This document shows, in pieces, positions 26,255 through 34,137 of a stretch of 64,000 bases of DNA; position 1 is the first letter of the stretch; each line of letters begins with the position of its first letter. This DNA comes from Acidobacteriota bacterium. Its GTDB lineage: Bacteria; Acidobacteriota; Terriglobia; Bryobacterales; Bryobacteraceae. Where the stretch lies: assembly GCA_017304135.1 (NCBI GenBank), contig JAFLBB010000001.1, positions 124,001 through 188,000 of the forward strand. Reading direction: 5' to 3'. The notes beneath the pieces were generated by a model. The model saw only the letters and a list, made by a program, of their open reading frames with translations, had not been told where the DNA came from and made no database searches. Both the position numbers and the translations under genes were made by a program.

Positions 26255-27049
26255 CTACTCGAGGTGGTAATTCTTCTCGCCTGCCTCCACCGCGATCGCC
26301 AGCCTGTTCTGCGGCAGCGGCAACGGGCACGTCGCATAAGGCGTGAAGGCGCAAGGCGGGTTGTAGGCTTCGTTGAAATCCATCTTCACGACGCCCTTCT
26401 CAACAAGGTCGGCATAGAGAAAACGTCCCGCCGGATAGGTGGTCTTCCCCGTGGTCAGGTCGCGAAAGACAAAGAACAAACGTCCTCCGCTGAGCACCGG
26501 CTCAAGCTTGAATGTCTTCCCCTCCAGTGTGAACTCGGCCTCGCCCGGTGCGTCGTACACCTCGTTGACCCCCTCGATCACCGTCGGTAACACACGCTTC
26601 TTGGGCTGCGCATAGGCATTCCAACGTGCGGTCACGTTCCACTTCGCATCCACAGGGAAGTGTTCAATACCATGAAACTGGGCGCGGTACCGGCTCTTTG
26701 TATCGCGGACACGAATGCCGTACCGGCCGCCACGCTCTATCACGAACATCGTGAGGGATCCGGACTGCACAAGGTCGGCCGGCCCAGGATTGTCCGGCTT
26801 CAGCGTGCGCAACTGCCCGCCCTGCCGCAGAGAAACAGTTGTTCCTTCCCATCGCCATTCCAAGCCTGCTGGCAACTCGGCGAACCGGTTCCAACCAGGC
26901 TTCAGCCAATGGAGTCCGGCCACTGTCAACCAGCCGTCATCAGCCCTAAGTGCGGCCATGCGCTTGGCTCGCCAAGCCTCCACCCGAGCGGTATGGTCGG
27001 CTGCGGAAAGAAACGTGGACATAACAAGCATGGCCGCAAAAGCGCGCAT
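26255..27049 (-). CDS. DUF1684 family exported protein
   Basis: 264 residues. Short leader MRAFAAMLVMSTFLSAA, then VEAWRAKRMAALRADDGWLT, which opens DUF1684. Characteristic later stretches are VAGLHWLKPGWNRF, FPVDAKWNVTARWNAYAQPK, FVFRDLTTGKTTYPAGRFL and FNEAYNPPCAFTPYATCPLP (the NPPCAYS/CP-like ending that marks the family). No enzyme function is established for DUF1684. It is convergent with the barrel gene nine bases away and divergent from the SMP-30 gene. Confidence 0.88.
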   Translation of the reverse strand: MRAFAAMLVMSTFLSAADHTARVEAWRAKRMAALRADDGWLTVAGLHWLKPGWNRFAELPAGLEWRWEGTTVSLRQGGQLRTLKPDNPGPADLVQSGSLTMFVIERGGRYGIRVRDTKSRYRAQFHGIEHFPVDAKWNVTARWNAYAQPKKRVLPTVIEGVNEVYDAPGEAEFTLEGKTFKLEPVLSGGRLFFVFRDLTTGKTTYPAGRFLYADLVEKGVVKMDFNEAYNPPCAFTPYATCPLPLPQNRLAIAVEAGEKNYHLE

Positions 27050-27097
27050 GTTTCATTTTACGTGTGAGCCGGGACTACACTGGAAATTAGAACCACC

Positions 27098-27979
27098 ATG
27101 CGGCCCCAGTCTCTGTTTTTGTGCGTCAGCGCCCTTTTCGCCGGCACCCTCTTCGCGCAGGATTTCAACGAACTGAAGATCGAGAAGTTCTCTGGCGGGT
27201 ACACCTTCACGGAAGGTCCCGTGTGGGCCAAAGAAGGCTACCTCGTGTGGAGCGATGTGCCCAACAACCGGGTGTGGAAAGCCATCCCAGGCGACAAGCC
27301 CGCCATCTTCCGCGAGCCGTCCAACCGCACCAACGGAAACGACTACGACGGCAAGGGCAACTTCTACCACTGCGAAGGCGGTGCCCACCGCGTCACCAAG
27401 ACCGACCGCAAAGGCGCCGTCACCGTTGTTGCCGGCAACTACCAGGGCAAGCGGTTCAACGCGCCCAACGACATCATCGTGCGCAAGGACGGGCACGTCT
27501 ATTTTACCGACCCCGCCTTCGGCGCCAGCCAGGAAGAGGGCCGCCAGTTGGACTTCTTCGGCATCTACCATGTGACGCCCAAAGGCGAGGTCGAGTTGGT
27601 CGCCAAGCCCAAGGGCCGCCCCAACGGCATCGCCCTGTCTCCCAACGGCAAGATCCTCTATGTCGACAACAGTGATGAACGCAGCGTCTACGCGTATGAT
27701 CTCGACGGCAAAGGCGCAGCATCCAATGAACGCGTGCTCGTGAGCGGCATCAAGGGCGTGCCCGACGGCATGGCCGTCGACGAAAAGGGCAACCTCTATG
27801 TCACCGCCGACGCGGTGGAGATCTACTCGCCCGAAGGCAAGCACCTGCACACCATCGAACTGCCGGAAATCCCCCGCAACGTTGCCTTCGGCGACCCCGA
27901 TTTGCAGACGCTCTTTGTGACCGCCTACACCTCCGTGTACCGGATTCGCATGAACGTGAAAGGCTCGGTGCAGTATTAG
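27098..27979 (+). CDS. SMP-30/gluconolactonase-type exported lactonase
   Basis: 293 residues with a Sec leader (MRPQSLFLCVSALFAGTLFA). Six-bladed propeller typical of SMP-30/LRE proteins: GGYTFTEGPVWAKEGYLVWS, FREPSNRTNGNDYDGKGNFY, FNAPNDIIVRKDGHVYFTDP (metal-binding Asn), GRPNGIALSPNGKILYVDNS and GVPDGMAVDEKGNLYVTADA. The Glu/Asn/Asp metal ligands of the gluconolactonase site appear conserved. It would hydrolyse aldonolactones or related lactones in the periplasm. The gene is followed within a few bases by the Nudix gene, whose likely ATT start overlaps its stop. Confidence 0.88.
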   Translation: MRPQSLFLCVSALFAGTLFAQDFNELKIEKFSGGYTFTEGPVWAKEGYLVWSDVPNNRVWKAIPGDKPAIFREPSNRTNGNDYDGKGNFYHCEGGAHRVTKTDRKGAVTVVAGNYQGKRFNAPNDIIVRKDGHVYFTDPAFGASQEEGRQLDFFGIYHVTPKGEVELVAKPKGRPNGIALSPNGKILYVDNSDERSVYAYDLDGKGAASNERVLVSGIKGVPDGMAVDEKGNLYVTADAVEIYSPEGKHLHTIELPEIPRNVAFGDPDLQTLFVTAYTSVYRIRMNVKGSVQY

Positions 27980-28430
27980 CGATTCCAGACGATACCCCAA
28001 GCGCCCGATTCTCGGCGTCGGCGCGCTCATCATCGATCGCGACCGCATCCTGCTCGTACAGCGCGGCAAGCAGCCCCTCAAGGGCTGGTGGTCGCTTCCA
28101 GGCGGCGTGGTGGAAACCGGAGAGCATTTGACCGATGCCCTCAAGCGCGAAGTGCGCGAGGAGACGGGCCTCGAAGCCGAGCCACTGCTTGTGGTGGAAA
28201 TCTTTGAGCGCATCATGCGCGACAAGGAAGGCAATGCCGAGTACCACTACGTGCTGATCGACTATCTCTGCAAAGCGAAGGGCGAGCCCCAACCCGGTGA
28301 CGACGCCGCCGCCGTGGAGTGGGTGAAGCGCAAAGACCTCGCCGCTAGAAAAGTTACCGAAGGCACGCTGGAAGTGATCGAAGTGGCCTTTGCGAAGAAG
28401 GAAGCCCTGCGACAGAAGAAGAAGTCATGA
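27975..28430 (+). CDS. Nudix hydrolase, no canonical start codon
   Basis: The open frame runs from 27960 to the stop at 28430 and codes a normal Nudix domain: strand ILGVGALIIDRDRILLVQRG, then the Nudix box in GGVVETGEHLTDALKREVRE followed by ETGLEAE (Gx5Ex7REUxEExGU). The domain begins well upstream of the first GTG (28101/28104/28107), which would delete its first strands. No ATG, GTG or TTG precedes the domain in frame after stop 27957. The best candidate is ATT 27975, overlapping the upstream TAG (ATTAG) with AAAGG at 27959-27963. CTG 28050 is too far in. Its ATGA overlap with mutS2 couples it to that gene. Substrate unknown. Confidence 0.75.
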   Translation: MSDSRRYPKRPILGVGALIIDRDRILLVQRGKQPLKGWWSLPGGVVETGEHLTDALKREVREETGLEAEPLLVVEIFERIMRDKEGNAEYHYVLIDYLCKAKGEPQPGDDAAAVEWVKRKDLAARKVTEGTLEVIEVAFAKKEALRQKKKS

Positions 28431-30856
28431 ACCAGACGAGCGCCGGTTTGCTCGAATTCGATGCCCTGAGGCAGTTGCTGCGGCGGTTTGTCCAATCGCC
28501 CGGCGGACGTGCGCGGCTCGCGGCCATGGAACCGACATCGGACCGCCGCGAGTTGGAGGCCCTCGGCGTGGAGACGCAGGAGGCGATCGACTACCTGAAA
28601 GCGGCGCAGAATCCCCAGATCGCCGGCCGCGCCGCCTCGCTGCGGTTGCGCTTCGACAACATCCCCGAATTGGATGCCCACTTGGGCAAGTTGCGCATTG
28701 AAGGCGCGGCGCTCGAACCCTCTGAGATCCTCGAACTCACCGCTGTCCTCGACCGCGCCGCCGACCTCCGCACAGTCCTCATCGCCGCCGCTGATCGCCA
28801 CCCACGGCTGGGCGCGCAAGCGGGCCGCATCGGCGATTTCCGTCCCCTGCTTCGCGAGCTTTCCGGCAAAATTCTCCCCGACGGTTCGGTGGCCGACTCT
28901 GCCTCAGTCATGTTGAACCGCGTGCGCCGCGACATCGAGCGGCAGCAGCGCAATATTCATCAGTCGCTAGAACGCTTCCTGCGCGCCCATCGCGACGACG
29001 GCGTGCTGCAGGAGGAGTTCATCACCATCCGCAATGACCGCTTCGTGGTTCCTGTCGTTACGGGCCACAAGCGCAAGGTCGAGGGAGTGATTCACGCCTC
29101 TTCCGGCTCCGGGCAGACGATGTTCATTGAGCCGCTCGAAACCATCGAGTTGAACAACGACCTGGTGCGGCTACGGGAACAAGAAGCGCGTGAAGTCTAT
29201 CGCATTCTTGCCGAAATGACGGCGCGCCTGCGCGAGGCCCGCGTCGAGATCGGCGAAACCTGGGAGGTCTTGGGTGAACTCGATTTCCTCTTTGCCAAAG
29301 CCTCGTTTGCCATGGAGTTCGGCGGCGTCATGCCGCGCTTCAGTCTCCGTGATGCGCCGCGCCTGCACGTGCGCTCGGCGCGCCATCCGCTGCTCGACGA
29401 TGTTCTGCGGCGCCAGCGGAAACACGTTGTTCCGCTCGATCTGACGCTTGAAGGCATCACGCGAACGTTGCTCATCAGCGGCCCCAACACGGGCGGGAAG
29501 ACGGTGGCTCTCAAAACGGTTGGCTTGCTCTCTCTCATGGCGCAAAGCGGTCTTCCGGTCCCCGCCGCCGAAGCTGAATTCCCCATCTTTGAGAACATCC
29601 TCGCCGACATCGGCGACAACCAGTCGATCGAACAGTCGCTCAGCACCTTCTCGGCGCACGTGGCCCGGCTCTGTCAGATTCTCACCGAAGTCACGGCGGA
29701 CTCACTCGTCCTGCTCGACGAAGTGGGCCGCGCCACTGACCCTGAGGAAGGCGGCGCCCTCGGTGTCGCCGTCATCGATCACGTCCGCAAATGGGGCGCC
29801 TTCGCGCTGGCCTCCACTCACCTGCTGGCGCCGAAAATCTACGGCGCTTCCACCGAAGGCGTTTTAAACGCCGCCATGAGCTTCAACGAGCAGACGCTTG
29901 AGCCGACCTACCATATGCGCACGGGGATGCCCGGCGCTTCGGCCGGATTGCGCATCGCCGAACGCCTCGGCCTCCCTGGCACGGTCATTGACCAGGCCCG
30001 CGGCTATCTCAGTACGCAGCAACAGGAACTGGCCCGCCTCCTGCGCCTGCTCGAAGTGCGTGTTGATGAACTCACGCAGCGGGAAGGCGAGGTTCGCTCC
30101 GAGCGCGACCGCATCGAGGGTGAACGCAAGTCGCTCAAGGAGTTATGGGAGAAGCGCGAGTCACAAAAACTGGCTGAGCTCGAGCGCCGCACCGAGACGA
30201 TGCTCGACGAGTTCCGCCGCCGCGCCGAGGAGACCATTGAGCGCCTGGCCGAAAGCGGCGACCAGAAGAAGGTCGCCGTGAAGGGCGCCATGCGCGTGGC
30301 CCAAATCAAGCGCGAACTGCGCGAGGAGTTCGCCTCCACCGTCCGCACCACTCAGCGGCAGAGTGATACCGGAACTCTCGACGAAGGGCCGCCCGAGCTG
30401 CGGGAAGGCATGCGAGTTCGCTTAAAAGGCGTGCGCGAACCGGCCCGCATCCGCCGCCTCATCGGCGCCGACCGCATCGAAGTGGAGTCCGGCTTCCTCA
30501 AGCTGCAGATGGAGCGCGACGACGTCGTGGAAGTGCTGCCCGATACACCCGAAGGGGCGAAGCTGCCGAAGAACGTCACCTTTCGCGGCACCGAAGCTCC
30601 TCTGGTCAGCTTCCGTGAGTTGAACATCATCGGCAGGCGCGCCGACGAAGCGCGCGACGAGGTGGAGAAGTTCCTCGATCAAGCGGCGCTTGGCGGCTTG
30701 AGCCGCGTCCGCATCGTGCATGGCCACGGGATGGGCGTGCTCAAGAAACTGGTGCGCGAGATGTTGAAGGAGAGCCAGCACGTGGCCAAGTTCTATGAGG
30801 CCCCAGCGACTGAAGGCGGAGCCGGCGCGACCATTGCGGAGATGCGCGAGGGGTGA
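28427..30856 (+). CDS. mutS2: MutS2 family DNA-binding ATPase/endonuclease
   Basis: 809 residues, normal for MutS2, which counteracts recombination or rescues collided ribosomes depending on the organism. N-terminal helical core/clamp; ATPase Walker A LISGPNTGGKTVALKTVGLL near residue 350, Walker B SLVLLDEVGRATDPEEGGAL, and H-loop ALASTHLLAPKIYG. A long Arg/Glu coiled coil follows (about 530-640). The C-terminal Smr nuclease domain holds RVRIVHGHGMGVLKKLVREM near residue 762. All parts are intact. It shares ATGA with the Nudix gene and overlaps the ankyrin gene by one base. Confidence 0.95.
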   Translation: MNQTSAGLLEFDALRQLLRRFVQSPGGRARLAAMEPTSDRRELEALGVETQEAIDYLKAAQNPQIAGRAASLRLRFDNIPELDAHLGKLRIEGAALEPSEILELTAVLDRAADLRTVLIAAADRHPRLGAQAGRIGDFRPLLRELSGKILPDGSVADSASVMLNRVRRDIERQQRNIHQSLERFLRAHRDDGVLQEEFITIRNDRFVVPVVTGHKRKVEGVIHASSGSGQTMFIEPLETIELNNDLVRLREQEAREVYRILAEMTARLREARVEIGETWEVLGELDFLFAKASFAMEFGGVMPRFSLRDAPRLHVRSARHPLLDDVLRRQRKHVVPLDLTLEGITRTLLISGPNTGGKTVALKTVGLLSLMAQSGLPVPAAEAEFPIFENILADIGDNQSIEQSLSTFSAHVARLCQILTEVTADSLVLLDEVGRATDPEEGGALGVAVIDHVRKWGAFALASTHLLAPKIYGASTEGVLNAAMSFNEQTLEPTYHMRTGMPGASAGLRIAERLGLPGTVIDQARGYLSTQQQELARLLRLLEVRVDELTQREGEVRSERDRIEGERKSLKELWEKRESQKLAELERRTETMLDEFRRRAEETIERLAESGDQKKVAVKGAMRVAQIKRELREEFASTVRTTQRQSDTGTLDEGPPELREGMRVRLKGVREPARIRRLIGADRIEVESGFLKLQMERDDVVEVLPDTPEGAKLPKNVTFRGTEAPLVSFRELNIIGRRADEARDEVEKFLDQAALGGLSRVRIVHGHGMGVLKKLVREMLKESQHVAKFYEAPATEGGAGATIAEMREG

Positions 30857-31416
30857 TGAGGAACCGCTTTCTCCCCCTGGCGCTTCTCGCACTGCTGGCC
30901 ACGGCCTGCAACGAAAGCCCCATCTCCCCCGTCGCCGCCGCCGCGCGCAAAGGCGACACCGCCCGCATCGCGGAGTTAGCCAAGGGAGGCGCCTCTCTCG
31001 ATGAAACCAGCGGGGTCAATGATTGGACTCCGCTCATGCACGCCATTCACACCAACCAGGCCAAGAGCGTCCTGGCGCTGCTCAAATCCGGCGCCAATGC
31101 CAACCGCTCCTGTTGCCGCGGACTCACGCCGCTCATTCTCGCTGCCGGCTACGGCCAACGCGACAACGCCGTGGCCCTGCTTCAGTCCGGCGCCAACCCG
31201 ATGCTGCGCGGCGAAGACGGGAGGACCGCGCTCGACGTGGCCATCATGGGTCTCAGCCATCGCCCGGGCGCGCCCATGGGCGCTTGTCATGTTGAGGTGG
31301 CGCGCGAGTTGCTCATGGTCGAACCTCAACTGAAGGAAACTGTGAAATTGGAACCGGTGGTCGAAGCTTTGAAGTCATGCCCCGAGATCGCGAAGTTACT
31401 TTCCGCCGGCAACTAA
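30856..31416 (+). CDS. Ankyrin-repeat lipoprotein
   Basis: 186 residues; ATG 30856 sits on the mutS2 stop (TGATG). The N-terminus FLPLALLALLATAC places a Cys at the end of a lipobox-like LLATAC, so membrane-anchored lipoprotein is likely. Ankyrin repeats follow: VAAAARKGDTARIAELAKGG, DWTPLMHAIHTNQAKSVLAL, GLTPLILAAGYGQRDNAVAL and GRTALDVAIMG. A final ~35-residue helical segment has two Cys. Ankyrin repeats mediate protein binding; the partner is unknown. Coupling to mutS2 is by transcript layout, not known function. Confidence 0.85.
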   Translation: MRNRFLPLALLALLATACNESPISPVAAAARKGDTARIAELAKGGASLDETSGVNDWTPLMHAIHTNQAKSVLALLKSGANANRSCCRGLTPLILAAGYGQRDNAVALLQSGANPMLRGEDGRTALDVAIMGLSHRPGAPMGACHVEVARELLMVEPQLKETVKLEPVVEALKSCPEIAKLLSAGN

Positions 31417-31459
31417 ATTGTGCGAACTCCTCGGGCCCTCTCAATCGTATGTTGTAGGT

Positions 31460-32380
31460 ATGAGATGGTTACTTGGGGTGTGTGCGGCGGCAGCGCTGGC
31501 CCAGGAGCCTGCCCGCATTGCCGTTGATGTCCAACTAGTGAACCTCACGGCCACCGTGCGAGACGCCCATGGGGCACTCGTACCAGGCCTGACGAAAGAC
31601 GACTTCGAAATCTTCGAAGACGGCGCCCCGCAGTCCGTCCGCTTCTTTGCCCGGCAAACCGAATTGCCCCTCTCAGCGGGCCTGCTCGTCGATTTCAGCG
31701 GCAGCCAGGATGAGTTCGTCAAACGCCACCGCCGCGACATCGAATCGTTCCTGAAAAGCGTGATCGGAAAGGGCGACCGCGTCTTCGTCGTCTGTTTCGG
31801 CAACCATCTGCGCATGGTCTCGCAGTTCACGAGCGACATCGATGCGCTGATGGAAGAACTGCGGCGTTTCGAGAAGGGCGAACGCAAATACCCAAGGCTC
31901 GGCGACGATCCGCCGCGCGAGGGCGGCACGGCATTCTACGATGCCGTCTATCATGCAACCGAAAAGTTGCGCGGCGAGGATGGCCGCCGGGCTCTGGTGA
32001 TGTTCAGCGACGGCCAGGACAACGCCAGCGCTCACCACATGCTCGACGCCATCGAAGCTGCGCAATCCGCCGATGTTCTTCTCTATAACGTGCGTTACAC
32101 CACCACCGAGGCCGAGAAAAAACCAACGGGGGCCCGCGATCTCTACGGCCAGCACGTGATGGAACGGATGGCGGCCGACACCGGCGGCGTGGCCTTCAAC
32201 GCCAGTAACCAGAATCCCAAGCCGGCCTTTGATGCCATCGCCGAGGAACTCCATTCACTCTACGAGTTCGGCTTCCACTCCACCAATCCCGGGCGCGACG
32301 GCCGCTTTCGCAAGCTCGAGATCCGCCTCAAACAGACGGGCCTGAAGGCGCGAGCCAAATCAGGCTACTATGCGCGCTAG
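31460..32380 (+). CDS. VWFA-related acidobacterial exported protein
   Basis: 306 residues with leader MRWLLGVCAAAALAQ. The mature N-terminus VQLVNLTATVRDAHGALVPG followed by LTKDDFEIFEDGAPQSVRFF is the hallmark opening of the VWFA-related acidobacterial domain family (TIGR03436 type). The VWA fold follows: a degenerate MIDAS-like DFSGSQDE, MFSDGQDNASAHHMLDAIEA and LYNVRYTTTEAEKK. The family is expanded in Acidobacteria and has no defined function; secretion and metal-dependent binding are likely. ATG 31460 is chosen over an in-frame TTG 42 bases earlier because it starts the leader. Confidence 0.88.
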   Translation: MRWLLGVCAAAALAQEPARIAVDVQLVNLTATVRDAHGALVPGLTKDDFEIFEDGAPQSVRFFARQTELPLSAGLLVDFSGSQDEFVKRHRRDIESFLKSVIGKGDRVFVVCFGNHLRMVSQFTSDIDALMEELRRFEKGERKYPRLGDDPPREGGTAFYDAVYHATEKLRGEDGRRALVMFSDGQDNASAHHMLDAIEAAQSADVLLYNVRYTTTEAEKKPTGARDLYGQHVMERMAADTGGVAFNASNQNPKPAFDAIAEELHSLYEFGFHSTNPGRDGRFRKLEIRLKQTGLKARAKSGYYAR

Positions 32381-32401
32381 CTCCGGCGATATACTCAGCG
32401 C

Positions 32402-33628
32402 GTGAACCGCAGGCACTTCCTTACCCTCCCCGCCGCTGCCGTCGCAAGCTCCGCGCTCTCCCAGAGCGCCACCACAAAAGAGCTGATGGACGAGCTTGGC
32501 CGCGCCGCCGCTAAACCCGTCCTCCGTCTCGACGGGCTGAACACCCCCGTCCTCATCGATTCCATCCGCCTCCTCAAGAAGGGCGGCGACTACTTCGTGC
32601 ACGTCCGTTCGAAGGACGGCGCCGAGGGTCTCTCCCTTCCCCAGTCGGGCCGGCCCGACACCCTCGCGCCCCTGCTCAAGGATCTCGTCATCCCCTTTTT
32701 CGCTGGCAAAGACGCCCGCCAGTTGGAAGACCATCTGTGGGAACTCTACCGCTGGAAGAGCAACTACAAAATGTACGGCATCGCTCTGTGGAGCCCGCAA
32801 ACCTGGGTCGAATGCGCGATTCTCGATATGCTCGGCCGCATCGCGAAGAAGCCCATCGGGGCCCTGCTCGGCGAGGTGCGGCGCAAGGAGATCCCCATCT
32901 ATGTCGCCAGCGGACGGCGCGACTCCACTCCCCAGGAAGAGATCGAATACCTGCAAAAACTCGTTAGCCAGTCCGGCGCGCGGGCTCTCAAGTTCCGCGT
33001 CGGCGGGCGCATGAGCCGCAACGCCGACGCCTCACCCAAGCGCACCGAGACCTTGATCCCGCTCGTCCGCAAGACCTTCGGCAACGCCATCGACATCCAC
33101 GCCGACTCCAACTCCAGCTACGACGCACCCAACGCCATCCGCGTCGGCCGCATGTTGGAGGAGATCAAGGCCGTCTACTTCGAGGAACCCTGTGAGTTCG
33201 ATCGCTGGGAGGAGACCAAAAAGGTCACCGACACGCTCACCATCCCCATCGCCGGCGGCGAACAGGAGTTCAGCGAATGGCGTTTCCGCTGGGCCATCGC
33301 CAACCATATGGTCGACATCGTGCAGCCCGACATCCAGTACTACGGCGGCCTCATTCGCTCCATCCGCGTCGCGCGCATGGCCGACGTCGTGAATATGCCT
33401 ACCACCGTCCATATCTCGGGCGGTTTCGGCTTTGTCTACATGCTCCACTTCGCCTCGGTGATTCGCGATCCTGGCCGCTATCAGGAATACAAATTGGGCA
33501 CCGAGAAATACGGCCAGTGGTTCGAAGGCGGCATCAGCGTGCGCGATGGCAACATGAGCGTGCCGCAAGGCCCCGGCTGCGGCATTGGCGACATCGCCGC
33601 CGTCCTCAAGGGCGCCGTCGAGGTCTGA
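32402..33628 (+). CDS. Enolase-superfamily (mandelate racemase/MLE) enzyme with Tat leader
   Basis: 408 residues from GTG 32402. Leader MNRRHFLTLPAAAVASSALS has an RRHF Tat motif. The barrel has the enolase-superfamily residues: Lys in ARALKFRVGGRM, metal ligands in AIDIHADSNSSYDAPN (Asp), KAVYFEEPCEFDRWEE (Glu), IPIAGGEQEFSEWRF (Glu), followed by DIVQPDIQYYGG and TTVHISGGFGFVYML. Members catalyse proton abstraction next to a carboxylate (racemases, sugar-acid dehydratases). Export of such an enzyme is unusual, although acidobacterial and planctomycete members often carry Tat leaders. The substrate, probably a sugar acid, is inferred; no adjacent transporter is coupled. Confidence 0.85.
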   Translation: MNRRHFLTLPAAAVASSALSQSATTKELMDELGRAAAKPVLRLDGLNTPVLIDSIRLLKKGGDYFVHVRSKDGAEGLSLPQSGRPDTLAPLLKDLVIPFFAGKDARQLEDHLWELYRWKSNYKMYGIALWSPQTWVECAILDMLGRIAKKPIGALLGEVRRKEIPIYVASGRRDSTPQEEIEYLQKLVSQSGARALKFRVGGRMSRNADASPKRTETLIPLVRKTFGNAIDIHADSNSSYDAPNAIRVGRMLEEIKAVYFEEPCEFDRWEETKKVTDTLTIPIAGGEQEFSEWRFRWAIANHMVDIVQPDIQYYGGLIRSIRVARMADVVNMPTTVHISGGFGFVYMLHFASVIRDPGRYQEYKLGTEKYGQWFEGGISVRDGNMSVPQGPGCGIGDIAAVLKGAVEV

Positions 33629-33633
33629 CGCCT

Positions 33634-34095
33634 CTACAGCGTTTCGATCGCTTCCAACACCTCGGCCGCGTGCCCCTTCGGCTTCACCTTCTCAAAGATC
33701 TTCGCGATCTTGCCGCCGGCGTCGATCACGAACGTCGTCCGCGCCACGCCCATATACGTGCGGCCATACATCGACTTCTCCTGCCACACGCCGTAGGCCT
33801 CGCAAATGGCATGATCCTCATCGGCCAGGATCGTAAACGGCAGCCCGTACTTGGTCTTGAACTTCGCCTGCTTGTTCACCGCGTCAGGCGACACGCCCAC
33901 AACAATCGCCTTCTTCTTCGTCAGGACCGGAGCCGAGTCGCGAAACTCGCAGGCCTCGGTCGTGCAACCAGGCGTATCTGATTTCGGATAAAAATAGAGC
34001 ACGATGATCGACCCCTTGTGGTCAGCCAGTTTGAACGGCTTTCCCTGGTCGTCAATCGCGTTAATCTTGGGTGCGGCGGATCCTACTTTGAGCAT
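33634..34095 (-). CDS. bcp: Thioredoxin-dependent peroxiredoxin, Bcp/PrxQ type
   Basis: 153 residues. Peroxidatic Cys44 in PKSDTPGCTTEACEFRD and resolving-type Cys49 five residues later, the BCP/PrxQ atypical two-Cys layout. Other family features are VGSAAPKINAIDDQGKPFKL, IVVGVSPD and FTILADEDHAICEAYGVW. It reduces hydrogen and organic peroxides in the cytoplasm with thioredoxin. Convergent with the enolase-superfamily gene (five bases apart) and divergent from the PhoD-like gene. Confidence 0.93.
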   Translation of the reverse strand: MLKVGSAAPKINAIDDQGKPFKLADHKGSIIVLYFYPKSDTPGCTTEACEFRDSAPVLTKKKAIVVGVSPDAVNKQAKFKTKYGLPFTILADEDHAICEAYGVWQEKSMYGRTYMGVARTTFVIDAGGKIAKIFEKVKPKGHAAEVLEAIETL

Positions 34096-34137
34096 GGTGT
34101 TTTGTCTATGGATATTGGATCACGGCGGGAGGTTGCA

